From Eonycteris spelaea (taxonomy: Eukaryota; Chordata; Mammalia; Chiroptera; Pteropodidae): a DNA stretch of 64,000 nucleotides. Positions within the stretch are counted from its first letter, which is position 1; every line of letters begins with the position of its first letter. The position numbers were made by a program, and so were the translations under genes. The notes beneath the pieces were generated by a model, which saw only the letters and a program-made list of their open reading frames with translations, searched no databases and was not told the origin of the DNA. Location: positions 6,834,001 through 6,898,000 of the forward strand of contig PUFA01000077.1 in the NCBI GenBank assembly GCA_003508835.1, in the 5' to 3' direction. Below are positions 33,591-43,185 of this stretch, piece after piece.

Positions 33591-35400
33591 TTCCTAAAAC
33601 TCTGAGAATCTAGGCCCACGTTCCAACAAGACAACACTGGCCAGTGTCATCCGCCTGCTTTACACAGGACACAGCTTTTCCGCCGGAAGCCTGACTCCAC
33701 TCATTCATTCACTCATTCATGCATGCATTCACTCATGTGACCCGCCCAGTTCTTTAGACGCCTATCCAAACCCTGCCTGGCCATTACTCGTGCTAAAAGC
33801 TGACTGAGCAGGGGGGGATTAGACAGATTGGAATTCTGCACCTCTGAAGCCAAACTGTGTGGGTTGTGTGTCCCCCCTCTCCCTCCCTTCTCCTTCTCCC
33901 TCCCTCTCTCTGCTTTTGCTGCGGTAAGAACATTAACCAGTACGATGACAGATTCTACCCAACAAATGGCCTACTGGCTTCCGGAGTCATCGCTTCGTGA
34001 CGAATGTGTACTTGTCCAACGTGGTTCCCTGTGCTTTGAAAGATTAGGTTCATCCCTTGCCCACCGACAAAAATTCAAGAATATCGATTTCCACAGGAAC
34101 GGCCACTTTCTCCTCTGAGATAGGTATTAAGGTACATGCATCTCTCTCATTCTGGACAGTTAGCCCTACTGGGCCAAAATCCTTGCCTGAACTGCCCTGT
34201 CCAGAAGCTGGCCTGGTCCTCTAGCTGTGGGATGTACTCAGAGTATGTTGGCTGAATCAAAAAGCCATCATTTGGTCACAGTGGAAAACCTGGATGCCAC
34301 GTAGAAACCCACAATATCAATATGGGTCAACTCATAACACTGCCATATCCAGGCCCATAACGAACTTCAGAGAACGCCAAGAGAAGGTTTATGGGTTGTG
34401 GGAACCTCAGACTTCCCCACACATCTGCAACGAGGTGTAGGAGAAAAAGCTTGGAAAGCTGCCAAACTCCTCACTTTGTACAAGATTTAACCAGGACTAA
34501 ACCCAACGGTTACCCTCAAAAAGGGAATTAATCTCACGCACCCACTGGGATTTAACTAAAATCTCCTCCAACAACTGCCAAGAGCTCTTGGAACTTGGTC
34601 TCCCTCGTCCTTGCCAGGCTTTTCTTTTTTAGTTTTGGGGGTCAGCAGCAGTGCAAGTCAGGTGCTCCTGGTCATCGCTGATGGATTAAGCCCTGGGGGA
34701 CAGGCAGAGAGGATGCAGAGTCACAGCAGAGCTTCAGCTGTCAGTACTTAAAGTGCGAAGAGAGAATGGTCCCCAGGAAGAGATCTGTAAATGGCAATTG
34801 CTTTGCCGCCAGATAAGACCACCACACCTGGCGTAGAGGACGTCTCCCAAGCAGGACGACAGGTGTATCTCTGGCTCAGGACTCGGGTGTTGAAACAAAG
34901 CACCAGGCAAGGCCAAGAGGCAGGCAGCCCAGGCAGCCCAGGCAGCCCAGGCAGGTACAGGATGAGCCCTCAAAGACATCAAACCCCTGTCACTGCCCAT
35001 CCAGGACCTGACCATAAATGTACTCTTAATAGAGAAACTCATCCACCATGTAGACGTGCTGGAGGACACTCATCAGTGCGGGCACAGTGTGTTTACAGCA
35101 TGAATGAAGGCTCCCCCCTCAGCAAAACAGGTGAGGCTGCAAGGAGCTCTCCCTGCCCCCCGCACCCCACCCCACCCCTGCTGCAGGTCTCCCCGGGGAC
35201 TCTGTGTTCACTTTTCCCCAGGTCTCCATTCCCAGGGGAGGAAGGCTCAGCCAGGCCACAAAGGCCCTCAAGGCCAGAGTGGCGGCTTCTTTAGACCACA
35301 GGAAAGGAACTCCTTAATCCTGGTTCGGGACATTAATAATCTATTCAAGGCCAGCGAGGCATTAAGTGGCAGCTCGCAGAGCGGAGAGGTCTCTCCCCTG
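33591..35400. other. Unassigned intronic sequence
   Basis: A short CATT/CACT array is at 33700-33735. The 9-bp tandem at 34921-34955 is listed separately. The 167-codon ORF at 34791-35294 and its neighbours have no recognisable domain. Confidence 0.3.
34921..34955 (+). repeat. 9-bp minisatellite (CAGGCAGCC, about 4 copies)
   Basis: Three perfect units and a partial fourth occur in tandem. The unit is a multiple of three, so the ORF that crosses it stays open and encodes Gly-Ser-Pro repeats. That is an artefact of the repeat. Confidence 0.95.
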
Positions 35401-36120
35401 CACGGGACAGGTTCCAGCAGGCGGTCAGTGAGAGGGACAGAACGGAGGGCCACTGCGCCCGGCTTCGGCCAGGGGCAAAGCTGGACTTCACAACCCTTAA
35501 CGCAAACGTGTCTACGGAGTCCGAAACCACACAGGGACGCCGTGGCTGCCTCAAACAACGATGACCTCAAGTGACTCGTTTGCCAGTCGGCGTCACGACC
35601 CTCTCTGAGGCCAACCTCCGGACTCCTACGTGGGGTTTACGTTGGAGGAGCCGCTGTAAGCACGAAACATACACGCGCACATCGGTCTGTTTGTGTCGTG
35701 TGTGTGTGTGCGTGTGTGTGCGTGTGTTTAAAACGCCCACAACGAAAATGTGCCCATCGTTAGTACATTGCGAACTGTTTCAGTGACAGAGGGACCCTGA
35801 CCACGGTCAGTTTAAATCGTCGGCACCGCTCTCAGAGCTACGTCCCAGTTTCCTCTTCTGAAGATGGAAACAGAACCGGCCCCCAGCATGCGGCGCACCC
35901 CACGGGCGGCTCTCCTCGTTCATCACGACAGCTGACGTCTGACGGCGGCCGTGGGTCAGGCACAGAACTGGGCCCCTAACACACCTTCTCGAGGACTCTT
36001 CCCCTGATCCTCACGTAGGTGCCGAGGCCAACTTACAGACGAGGACACCGCGGCACACAGAGGTTACAGCAACTCCGAAGGCCACGCGCTGGAAAACAGT
36101 GCAGGTCAGGATTCGGTCCC
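35401..36120. other. CpG-island-like intronic segment
   Basis: My hand count gives about 58 CpG in 720 bases at roughly 55% GC, for an observed/expected ratio near 1. That meets the usual island criteria. It includes a GT-rich strip (35697-35728) and, at its right end, a MIR copy that is itself CpG-rich. There is no TATA or exon signature. It may be an alternative-promoter island, a GC-biased patch or an orphan island. Confidence 0.5.
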
Positions 36121-36125
36121 AAAGG
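35925..36125 (-). repeat. MIR SINE, strongly CpG-enriched
   Basis: GGGTCAGGCACAGAACTGGG, TCCCCTGATCCTCACGTAGG, TTACAGACGAGGACACCGCG and CAGGATTCGGTCCC follow the reverse-strand MIR order. Compared with the remembered MIR (TTACAGATGAGGAAACTGAG) it has gained CpG. Confidence 0.65.
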
Positions 36126-37341
36126 CTCTTACCCAGCACACTTCGCAATGTTACTGAACGATGGCTTAGCGTTCACAGGGGACATCGTTTACCCTTATTT
36201 ATGTGCAGGGTGGGAAGCTGTTTATCAACATGTGTGCCCACCCCTGTCTTCAGCGACCTCCCTCATGCGGGGTTCACTGTTTCCTGACTGGTGGCTCCCT
36301 GGGCGTGACGCAGCCACAGGGGGCACAGCAGCTGGCAGCCAGAACCAACACGTCAACCCGTCAACACTGCCTCTTCACAGGGGCCAAACAACCCTTCAGG
36401 AGCCATGAAGAGCAGCACAGGAGCAGTGGAGGGGCCCGCTCCAGGACAGCAGGCATTTGGTTTTGACGCGCAGAGAACGGGGAGGCTCCAGCTTGAATTC
36501 CGATGGGGTAAGAAGTATAGCCTGGAGGGGCCGGTCTGGCCCTTGGGAGGCAGATGGAGTCAGGAGGGGGAGGCCAGGCCGCTGGTGGAGGGCCAAGGGG
36601 GAAGGCCGGCTGCCTGCGCCAGGGGCCAAGTGCAAGGCCGGCTCAGGGCAGCTGACTGCAAGAGCAGTCCTCACCTCAAAGAGGAGGAACAAAGTAGGGA
36701 GGGGCAATGACGCAGGAGGGTCCCTTTCCTCTGGTGCACGCACAGAGACAGCACGTGACTGGATGCGGTAATGCGGAATGGCATTTCGAGCCAAATTCAT
36801 ACTAAACACAATCAAAGAGAAAACGCGGGGGTTTCTGAAGCCGAATCACACCCCCCACCGCGTTCTTAAAGAAAACAAAACTGGATGGGCTTTGAAATAC
36901 GGATGTTTTGTTTTGTCTTTTAAACACCGACAAATGGCTGTTCCGGCCCGGCCCTTCCTTCTCCTAGCTATTGTCACCGGACAGGTGACCAGGTTCTTGT
37001 CAACATCATGAGAAAGGATTTACGGACACTGTGACCTTTTCAGGCCATCTCGGTTCCTCTCCTGATGTTTTCAAAGCAGTAAATCAACAGGCACTACACA
37101 GTCTGGCCCCATCTTACTCCATGTGGCTTAAACCTGGTGTGTTTGTGTTTAATGGTACAGGTCTCCCATGTAGAGTACGCAAAAAAAAAAAAAAAAAAAA
37201 CCATAACAATGAAGTTTCGTACACCTAAATGCCTTTGGTTAGAAAGGAAGAGGCCCAAAATTCAAAAAATTAAATTTCATTTAAAAATGAAGGGGAATAG
37301 TGACATTAAACATCCCCAGTAAAGGAACTGTGAGCAGGCAG
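36126..37341. other. Unassigned intronic sequence
   Basis: The segment 36530-36640 is G-rich with several GGGG runs. An A20 run lies at about 37181-37200. ORFs on both strands at 36.4-36.8 kb are unrecognised chance ORFs. Confidence 0.3.
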
Positions 37342-37364
37342 ACACACACACACACACACACACA

Positions 37365-37421
<57 letters not shown>

Positions 37422-37429
37422 CCCCCCCC
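37342..37429 (+). repeat. Compound microsatellite CA-CT-C11
   Basis: It consists of (AC/CA) at 37342-37367, pure CT at 37367-37418 and a C11 run at 37419-37429. Alternating purine-pyrimidine DNA, a polypyrimidine mirror tract and a C-run are directly joined. Confidence 0.98.
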
Positions 37430-38959
37430 TTTCGGCTGGGCTCAAAACTTAGGAGGGAATTCCCAGGAAGGCTGGCTCCTTCAACAGCCTGGAAAGGAAC
37501 GCAGGTCCATGTCCAGACTAAAAAACCCGGCTGGAGGCCAGAGCGGGGGCAACCTCTTCCCAGGGTTCCAGGCCAAAGGAACCCACCATGACGTCTGGGT
37601 CAACGTCTCTGGAGGCAAACACCACCGGACACAGGGTAAGCGAGAACATTAGAAACTATCCCATCGAGACGGTCACCCGACGGCCGGGCAGACACATACT
37701 CAGGAGCAAGGAAATCGAATATGGTGGCTGAACGCTCAGGCTCTGGACCCAGATGCCGGTTTCCCCGCCTGCAGTGGTCGGACCAGACGCTGCCCCGTGG
37801 GTGCGGGGAGGCCATGACCAACCAGCGACTATCCCCAGTGAGGGGGACTCTGCACTCTGTGGCTACTGACACATGCTCATCTCCGTCGTCAAACCAAGAG
37901 CGAGCTTCGGTTCCTTGGAAAGCAAAAAGGTGACCTAAGCCTCAGGACTGATCATCTAAACAAATGGAATTTTGTTTCTGTCAACAGCACGTTAAAGAGG
38001 AGAAACGGTCCTTTGGTTTGCAGCCATGGCCCAAACTCTCAGACCACAGATGCCTCGCCAAGAGTAGAAATGGCCACAGTAACACAAAAACCTTTCATTA
38101 TGTGTTTTCTAGGCAAACTGGAAGCTGCTTCTCATTCTTTTTAGCTTTTTTTTTTTAAGCATCTAATACCATGGCCATTAAAGACCCCCTCTGAAAGTCT
38201 TTGCTGAGCATCAGAATGAGGCAGCTGGCAGGAGGAAACGTCCAATTCTGTCATTTTGCAAAAGGAATTCGGGCTCATCATGAGCGATGCTTTCGTCCAT
38301 GCCAGAAGGAAAATAGAAAGGCTTGACTACGCTTAATAAATTCTACCCGAGCCGACTGCAACACGATTTTGTAAATCATAGAGTAACAGGGAAGACCAAG
38401 ATTTTGTGAATTGTGAGCCTAAAGAAAAAGATGCACAAGCAGCCATATTTCAAGGAAGAAGTCAGGTTAAAAACGTTAATTTCTGAAAGATGGTTACATT
38501 GTCTTTTTCCTCCATGAAATAAACAGTAAGTAATCAAAAATCTTAACATCCAAAGAAAAGGTATATATTTGACCATCACTATAGGTATTTGAAAGATTCC
38601 ATAACTCCTTGATCTTGCGTGTGCCAGGCAGACACCACCAGGTAAGAACCTGGACCACCATTATCAGCCCAAGACGTCAACTGAAAAGAACCAAGCTGGA
38701 CAGACAAACAACAAAAGTTGCTTTGTTTTAAGAAGCATTTTTATGCAGATATCAGTAGAAGAGCAGAAACCCTTAAATACTAGTGAAACATTTCAAAGAA
38801 ATTCCTTAGAGATGACTTTTCTCATCCTGTACCTACTGGAGAGACATGCGAAGACAAATCAGGGTTAAAGCAAAAGCGCGTTTCACGTGCTCGACAAAGT
38901 TTTGCTTCACAGCTCTGTTAGGGGTAGCAGGACAATGATGACTAAAACACCAAACGCTG
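37430..38959. other. Unassigned intronic sequence
   Basis: The part 37590-37920 carries about 6 CpG per 100 bases, and GGTGGCTGAACGCTCAGGCT at about 37722 may be a MIR scrap. The part 38300-38820 is AT-rich and CpG-poor. No exon was recognised. Confidence 0.3.
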
Positions 38960-39025
38960 GCAGGGCGGTTGCCAAAGGCTGAGGGGGGGGTGGGGAGTAA
39001 CTGCTTAATGGGTGTGGGTTTTCGG
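38960..39025 (+). mobile_element. L1 3' UTR, left part of an interrupted copy
   Basis: GTTGCCAAAGGCTGAGGGGG followed by GAGTAACTGCTTAATGGGTG is a plus-strand L1 3' UTR motif. The element resumes at about 39505, so a later insertion splits it. Confidence 0.6.
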
Positions 39026-39072
39026 TTTTCGTGGTAAAGTATACCTAGCATTACATTTACGCTATAACCCCC
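39026..39072 (-). mobile_element. L1 3' end, left part of the middle insertion
   Basis: GTAAAGTATACCTAGCATTA and TTACGCTATAACCC match the L1 3' end that reads TAAAATATACATAACATAAA. It continues at 39393 after the innermost insertion. Confidence 0.6.
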
Positions 39073-39392
39073 TTTTTTTAATTGAGAGTTTATTTTCAGA
39101 GCCGTGTAGGGTTCACAGCAGAATTCAGGGGAAGGACAGAGATTTCCCATATACGCTCCATCTCCTCACAGGCACAGCCTCCCCCATCATCAACGTCCCC
39201 CACCAGAGGGGACATTTGTTAGAACTCATGGACCCCCACTGTCCCAGCATTATCACCCAGAGTCCACAGTCTCCATTAGGGTTCACTCTGGTGGTGTACA
39301 TTCTATGGGTTTGGACAAACGCATGATGACACGTACCCATAGCTCAGGCATCATCCAGAGTATTTTCACTGTTCTAAAAAACCCTCTGTGCA
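39073..39392 (-). mobile_element. L1 3' end, innermost insertion of a nest
   Basis: It starts with a T7 tail and continues TTGAGAGTTTATTTTCAGAG, GTGTAGGGTTCACAGCAGAA, TTTCCCATATACGCTCCATC, ACATTTGTTAGAACTCATGG and GTGTACATTCTATGGGTTT, the landmarks of an old L1 3' UTR. It is flanked by a decayed target-site duplication (CTATAACCCC at 39062 against TTATAACACC at 39393). Confidence 0.7.
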
Positions 39393-39504
39393 TTATAACA
39401 CCGCCAAGTGGGCAGCCCAGTGGCATTAAGAGCGGTCACTCTGTTGTGCAAACATCACCACCATCCACCTCCAGAACTCTTTCATCATCCTGGGGCCAGG
39501 GTTT
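39393..39504 (-). mobile_element. L1, right part of the middle insertion
   Basis: GCCCAGTGGCATTAAGAGCG, CATCACCACCATCCACCTCC and AGAACTCTTTCATCATCC continue the L1 interrupted at 39072. Confidence 0.6.
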
Positions 39505-39640
39505 AATGTGAGGTGATGAAAATGCTTTGAAATGAGATAGGGGTGGTGGTTGCACAACTCTATAAATGTACTAAAGGCCACTGGATTGTTCACTGTCAAA
39601 CGGTGAATGTTATGCAATTTTTAAAAAGTGTTAGGCACAC
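39505..39640 (+). mobile_element. L1 3' UTR, right part of the outer copy
   Basis: GGTGATGAAAATGCTTTGAA, GGTGGTTGCACAACTCTATA, GGCCACTGGATTGTTCACTG and ACGGTGAATGTTATGCAATT continue the plus-strand element begun at 38960. Confidence 0.65.
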
Positions 39641-39809
39641 CACGGTGCTCACCGTTCGTGAAGGAAGGAGTAAATCCTGGCCTCGAGGAAGCGCACAGGC
39701 AGGTAAGGGAACAGGGATGGGCCAGGAGGAGGCTAGTTCTGGGGATGGAGCAACACGGGGCTCAGACCTTGAGGACTGAAAAAAGGGTTCCCGGAGGAGG
39801 GACTTGGAG
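39641..39809. other. Unassigned intronic sequence
   Basis: Short purine-rich stretch with no named feature. Confidence 0.3.
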
Positions 39810-40033
39810 CAGTGGTCCTCAGTCTGTTTGGCACCAGGGACCGGTGCTCCTATGAGAATCTAAAGCCTGGTGATCTGAGGCGGAGCTGAGGCGGTGATGC
39901 TAGTGTTGGGGAGCGGCCGCAAATACAGATGAAGCTTTGCTCGCTCACCCGCCGCTCACTTCCTGCTGTGTGGCCCAGTTCCTAATAGGCCATGGACTGG
40001 TACCGGTCCGAGACCCAGGGGTTGGGACCCCTG
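39810..40033. mobile_element. MER1-like hAT-Charlie element with target-site duplication
   Basis: It begins CAGTGGTCCTCAGTCTGTTTG and ends CAGGGGTTGGGACCCCTG, with GCTCCTATGAGAATCTAAAG, GAAGCTTTGCTCGCTCACCC and TGGACTGGTACCGGTCCGAG inside. The flanking 8-mers ACTTGGAG (39802-39809) and CCTTAGAG (40034-40041) agree at six of eight positions. It encodes no transposase. Confidence 0.75.
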
Positions 40034-40154
40034 CCTTAGAGGGTCAGTCAGGCTCTGCAGGTGAGGGACAGGAGAAGAATATTCCGAGTCCATACCAGTC
40101 TGGGGAAGGTGATGAATCCACATACCCAGGCATGGGGCAGATGACTAAAACACT

Positions 40155-40330
40155 CAAAATTCATTAAAAAATGTAACTGTGTCAGGTGATGGATGTGTTA
40201 ATTAACTTGACTGTGTGGTAATCACTTCACAATGTATATTAAATCATCACATTGTACACCTTTAAAAAAATCACTGCACACCTAAATATACACAATTTTT
40301 ATTTATCATACTTTAAAGCTAGGAAAAATA
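40155..40330 (+). mobile_element. L1 3' end remnant
   Basis: CAGGTGATGGATGTGTTAAT, ACTGTGTGGTAATCACTTCA, CATCACATTGTACACCTTTA and ACACAATTTTTATTTATCAT are classic L1 3'-end words. Confidence 0.75.
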
Positions 40331-40704
40331 AGACATTAAGATAAATAAAAATATTTATGTTACCATTAGAATACCCCAAATCTAATGAGCACTATAATAA
40401 TTATTTTTATACCAAATATTTATAATATGTACAAATTTACTTATAATTATGAACAAACTATAAGAATAATAAACAAAATAATAACGAAATCCACAGAATC
40501 AAGAGGAATCTTAAAGTGTCAAAAGAACTCTTCGAGGGTAAAACCAGAGACGTAAGTGGGTCTAGAGCAGAAGCTGGAGGTGGGGCAAAAGGTGGAGACA
40601 GGGAGGCAAAGCGGAATCGGAAGTGAGCCATGGTGTCTAAACGTGACTGAGGAGCCACCTGGCCTGAGTGAGCAGGGACCCAGAAGCCACATGAGACAGG
40701 GCAC
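40331..40704. other. AT-rich unassigned sequence
   Basis: Positions 40331-40490 are almost wholly A/T (TAATAATTATTTTTATACC). Unassigned beyond that. Confidence 0.35.
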
Positions 40705-40890
40705 ATGACCTTGTGTCACAGCTGTCTGGAGCTTCCACAGCCACTACCTCATCTGAGCTCCATGGTCATCCTGACGAGCAGGTATGGCAGACCCAACTCT
40801 CGTCCAATAGACGACAAAGCTGAGGTGTGTCCGACCAAAGCCACAATGCTGTGGCTGGGCAGTGTGAACCTGGAGCCGGCCTCCTGACCC
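40705..40890 (-). repeat. MIR SINE, diverged
   Basis: CCACTACCTCATCTGAGCTC, GACGACAAAGCTGAGGTGTG and AGCCACAATGCTGTGGCTGG loosely follow the reverse-strand MIR order. Confidence 0.4.
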
Positions 40891-41272
40891 AGGCTCAGCC
40901 TCTCCATGAAGGAGGCCAGCTCGTCTGTAACGAAAACTCCAACACTCTGTCCAACAGCATCACGGTTCCAATTGGACTTCATCTTTTGGAAAACAGCTGT
41001 GCATGCTTTCACACCAGGAAATGACCCTCTGGTGCAAAGGAAGTAGTCGTTCTTGGTAAGAGGTAGACTCCACAAAGTTTGATACACACAATACGCACGG
41101 TTGTCATTTCTTACACGAAACAATGCATGGACTGTCAAACTTCTAAAGTCATAACTGAGTTATGAATAATTTAAAACCTAGCTTAAATGAACCAAGTCGT
41201 CCGTAACTGCCTCCAAAGAGGCACAGCCACAGCTCCGTTACCCTGCCAAATGAAACACCTAAAAGGTCTTGC
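40891..41272. other. Unassigned intronic sequence
   Basis: Unique-looking with no recognised exon or repeat. Confidence 0.3.
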
Positions 41273-41445
41273 TCAGTGGTTCTCAACCAGGGCCATTTTG
41301 TCCCCTCGGGACATTTGGCACATCTGGAGACATTTTTGGTTTTCACAACTAGAGACCAGGGGTGTTGCCAAACATCCTACAATGCCCCTCACAACACGAA
41401 TGACCCAGCCCAAAATGTCACTAGTGCTGAGACTGGGAAACCATG
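41273..41445. mobile_element. MER20-like hAT element
   Basis: CAGTGGTTCTCAACCAGGG, GGACATTTGGCACATCTGGA, GAGACATTTTTGGTTTTCAC, CATCCTACAATGCCCCTCAC and GCCCAAAATGTCACTAGTGC are MER20 landmarks in order. Confidence 0.85.
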
Positions 41446-42640
41446 GTCTAAATTCCTGGGTGGGTCTAGATACCCGACTGATTCGAGGTGGGAAGAATGT
41501 GGGCCCGAAGGACCTCACAGAGGGAACACACACTCCAGGCTCTGCTGCTTCGAAGTTGTGACATTTTAACCAAGTCCCTTGGAGTCACCAAGCTGGTTTG
41601 CCTGGTTTGCAAAAGGGAGTTTCACCACCATCCTCACTGCCACAAAGTATCTGAGGAGAACTCCGTAGATCCTCCAGGCCACGCCTGTGACAGGCCAGGG
41701 CTCCGGGGCACCTCACCGTTTCCAAATAACACACACTCACAGTGCTGGCTTGAGACAACCGAGCCCAAGGCACAGACGCGCTGTAAGCCCACTTGTGGAG
41801 CGCCAACGTCATGGCAGGGGCCACGGACCCGGGTGTGTTTACATGGCTTATCATTGCTTCCGGTTCCAGGACGAGCAACCCATCTTGCACTTGGCTTTGA
41901 ATCACACGATCCAAACGGCGTATCGCGCTCATAGTCAGCCTCCACCTTCCAACGGGCCCAGAGGGCAATCACATGCTCAAGTGGGCAGTCGAGGGCCAGG
42001 AGGACCCCGGCAAGCTCTCCAGGCTCTCGGATGTGGTTTGCTGGGTGGGTTCAGAGAGAGAGGGGTCGGAAAAGGCAGGATGGCAGGCACGTGCAGAGAG
42101 CTGAAGGCCTTTTGTCTGCCGTCAGGCCCTTCTGAGAAACCCCACGGACTGAAACAGCGTGGGTGGAATAAAGCCCAGGTCGGCCTTGCAGGCCCGTTAC
42201 TCCCAAGAGCAGCCTGTAAGTCGGCAGCACGGGAGGAAGGCTCCATTTTCACTCTCTGCTCCACGATGCTTTTGTATTTTATCAGATACTTTGACCGCCT
42301 TTGCCCTAGCACTGACAATCCCATTAAAAGGGGCACATTCGAGGTCTCTTTCTGCCTTAGCAGAAATAATACATTTCTTTAAATTTTGTAATCATTCAGC
42401 TTTTTCCTTTTCCTTATTTAAAGGAGGAAGAAGCAGCATTGAATGGAACTGTGAAATGCGGGCAAATGCAGCTCTAAAGAAAAGTACCACCCAGCGTCTG
42501 GATATTCGTTTCCATGGCAACCAGGCTCCTTGGGCCCTGGCACACACAGCAGGAAACGCTGCAGATTTCCACAGCAGTGTCTTTTACTAGAAATAAGAGT
42601 CCCATGACAATTTGAAACATTTGGGAATCAAAAAACACAT
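41446..42640. other. Unassigned intronic sequence including the window's longest ORF
   Basis: A 231-codon plus-strand ORF (41687-42382) is open, but I recognise no domain. Its Pro/Arg/Gly-rich composition is typical of GC-rich non-coding DNA, and minus-strand ORFs overlap it. The part 42240-42530 is AT-leaning and repeat-free and ends in an RFX-like X-box (42508-42521). Confidence 0.35.
42508..42521. promoter_or_regulatory. RFX-like X-box motif
   Basis: GTTTCC-AT-GGCAAC fits the X-box consensus RYYNYY(N1-3)RRNRAC in both half-sites. It lies in unique, low-CpG sequence. Motif evidence only. Confidence 0.35.
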
Positions 42641-42642
42641 TT

Positions 42643-42678
42643 CGTGTGTGTGTCTGTGTGTGTGTGTGTGTGTGTGTG
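42643..42678 (+). repeat. TG microsatellite
   Basis: A GT/TG tract with one TC interruption. On the pre-mRNA it reads CA. Confidence 0.97.
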
Positions 42679-42809
42679 CAGTGGGTGCACATGCACACAG
42701 ATACGTACTCACAAAACTAAGACACTGTAGAAGAAAGAAGCCTACTTATTCTCACAGATCAATATGCTTATGTCAAATACAATAAATGATTACAATATAA
42801 ACAAAACAG

Positions 42810-42846
<37 letters not shown>
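42810..42846 (+). repeat. CA microsatellite
   Basis: An uninterrupted CA tract of about 33 bases followed by CATACA. Confidence 0.97.
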
Positions 42847-42848
<2 letters not shown>

Positions 42849-43084
42849 CTACGAGAAAACAAAAACATCTCCCACAGAAAAAGGAAGGACTGGTTGGAAA
42901 ACTGCTTTGGAAAAATCCCATGACCAAGGATTCCATCTAAACAAACAAGCAAACACAAATCTTTACGAACACTAACTGACTGGGAACACAGAGCAGAGAT
43001 TTGTTTTCATAGCCCACGTTCTTTCCTACTTAAATACCATTAAACCAAGAGGTGTGCCACACAGATCTCAGACAGAAAGCCCTG
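42847..43084. other. Unassigned intronic sequence
   Basis: Short AT-leaning stretch with nothing recognised. Confidence 0.3.
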
Positions 43085-43185
43085 GGCCAGAATGAGCATC
43101 CCCCCCGTCCCCTTACTAGCCAAGTGGCCTTGGGCAAGTTACTTCACCTTGCTGAGACTATATTTGCCCTGTAAAATGAAAAGGG
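43085..43185 (+). repeat. MIR fragment
   Basis: CTTACTAGCCAAGTGGCCTTG, GGGCAAGTTACTTCACCTTG and TGCCCTGTAAAATG are MIR centre landmarks. Confidence 0.7.

Noticed and set aside
34791..35294. 167-codon plus-strand ORF
   Set aside because: It crosses a 9-bp tandem repeat and shows no domain. The Gly-Ser-Pro repeat comes from the minisatellite.
41687..42382. 231-codon plus-strand ORF, the longest in the window
   Set aside because: I recognise no domain, its composition is Pro/Arg/Gly-rich, minus-strand ORFs overlap it, and there is no splice or tail evidence. Chance ORF in GC-rich intron.
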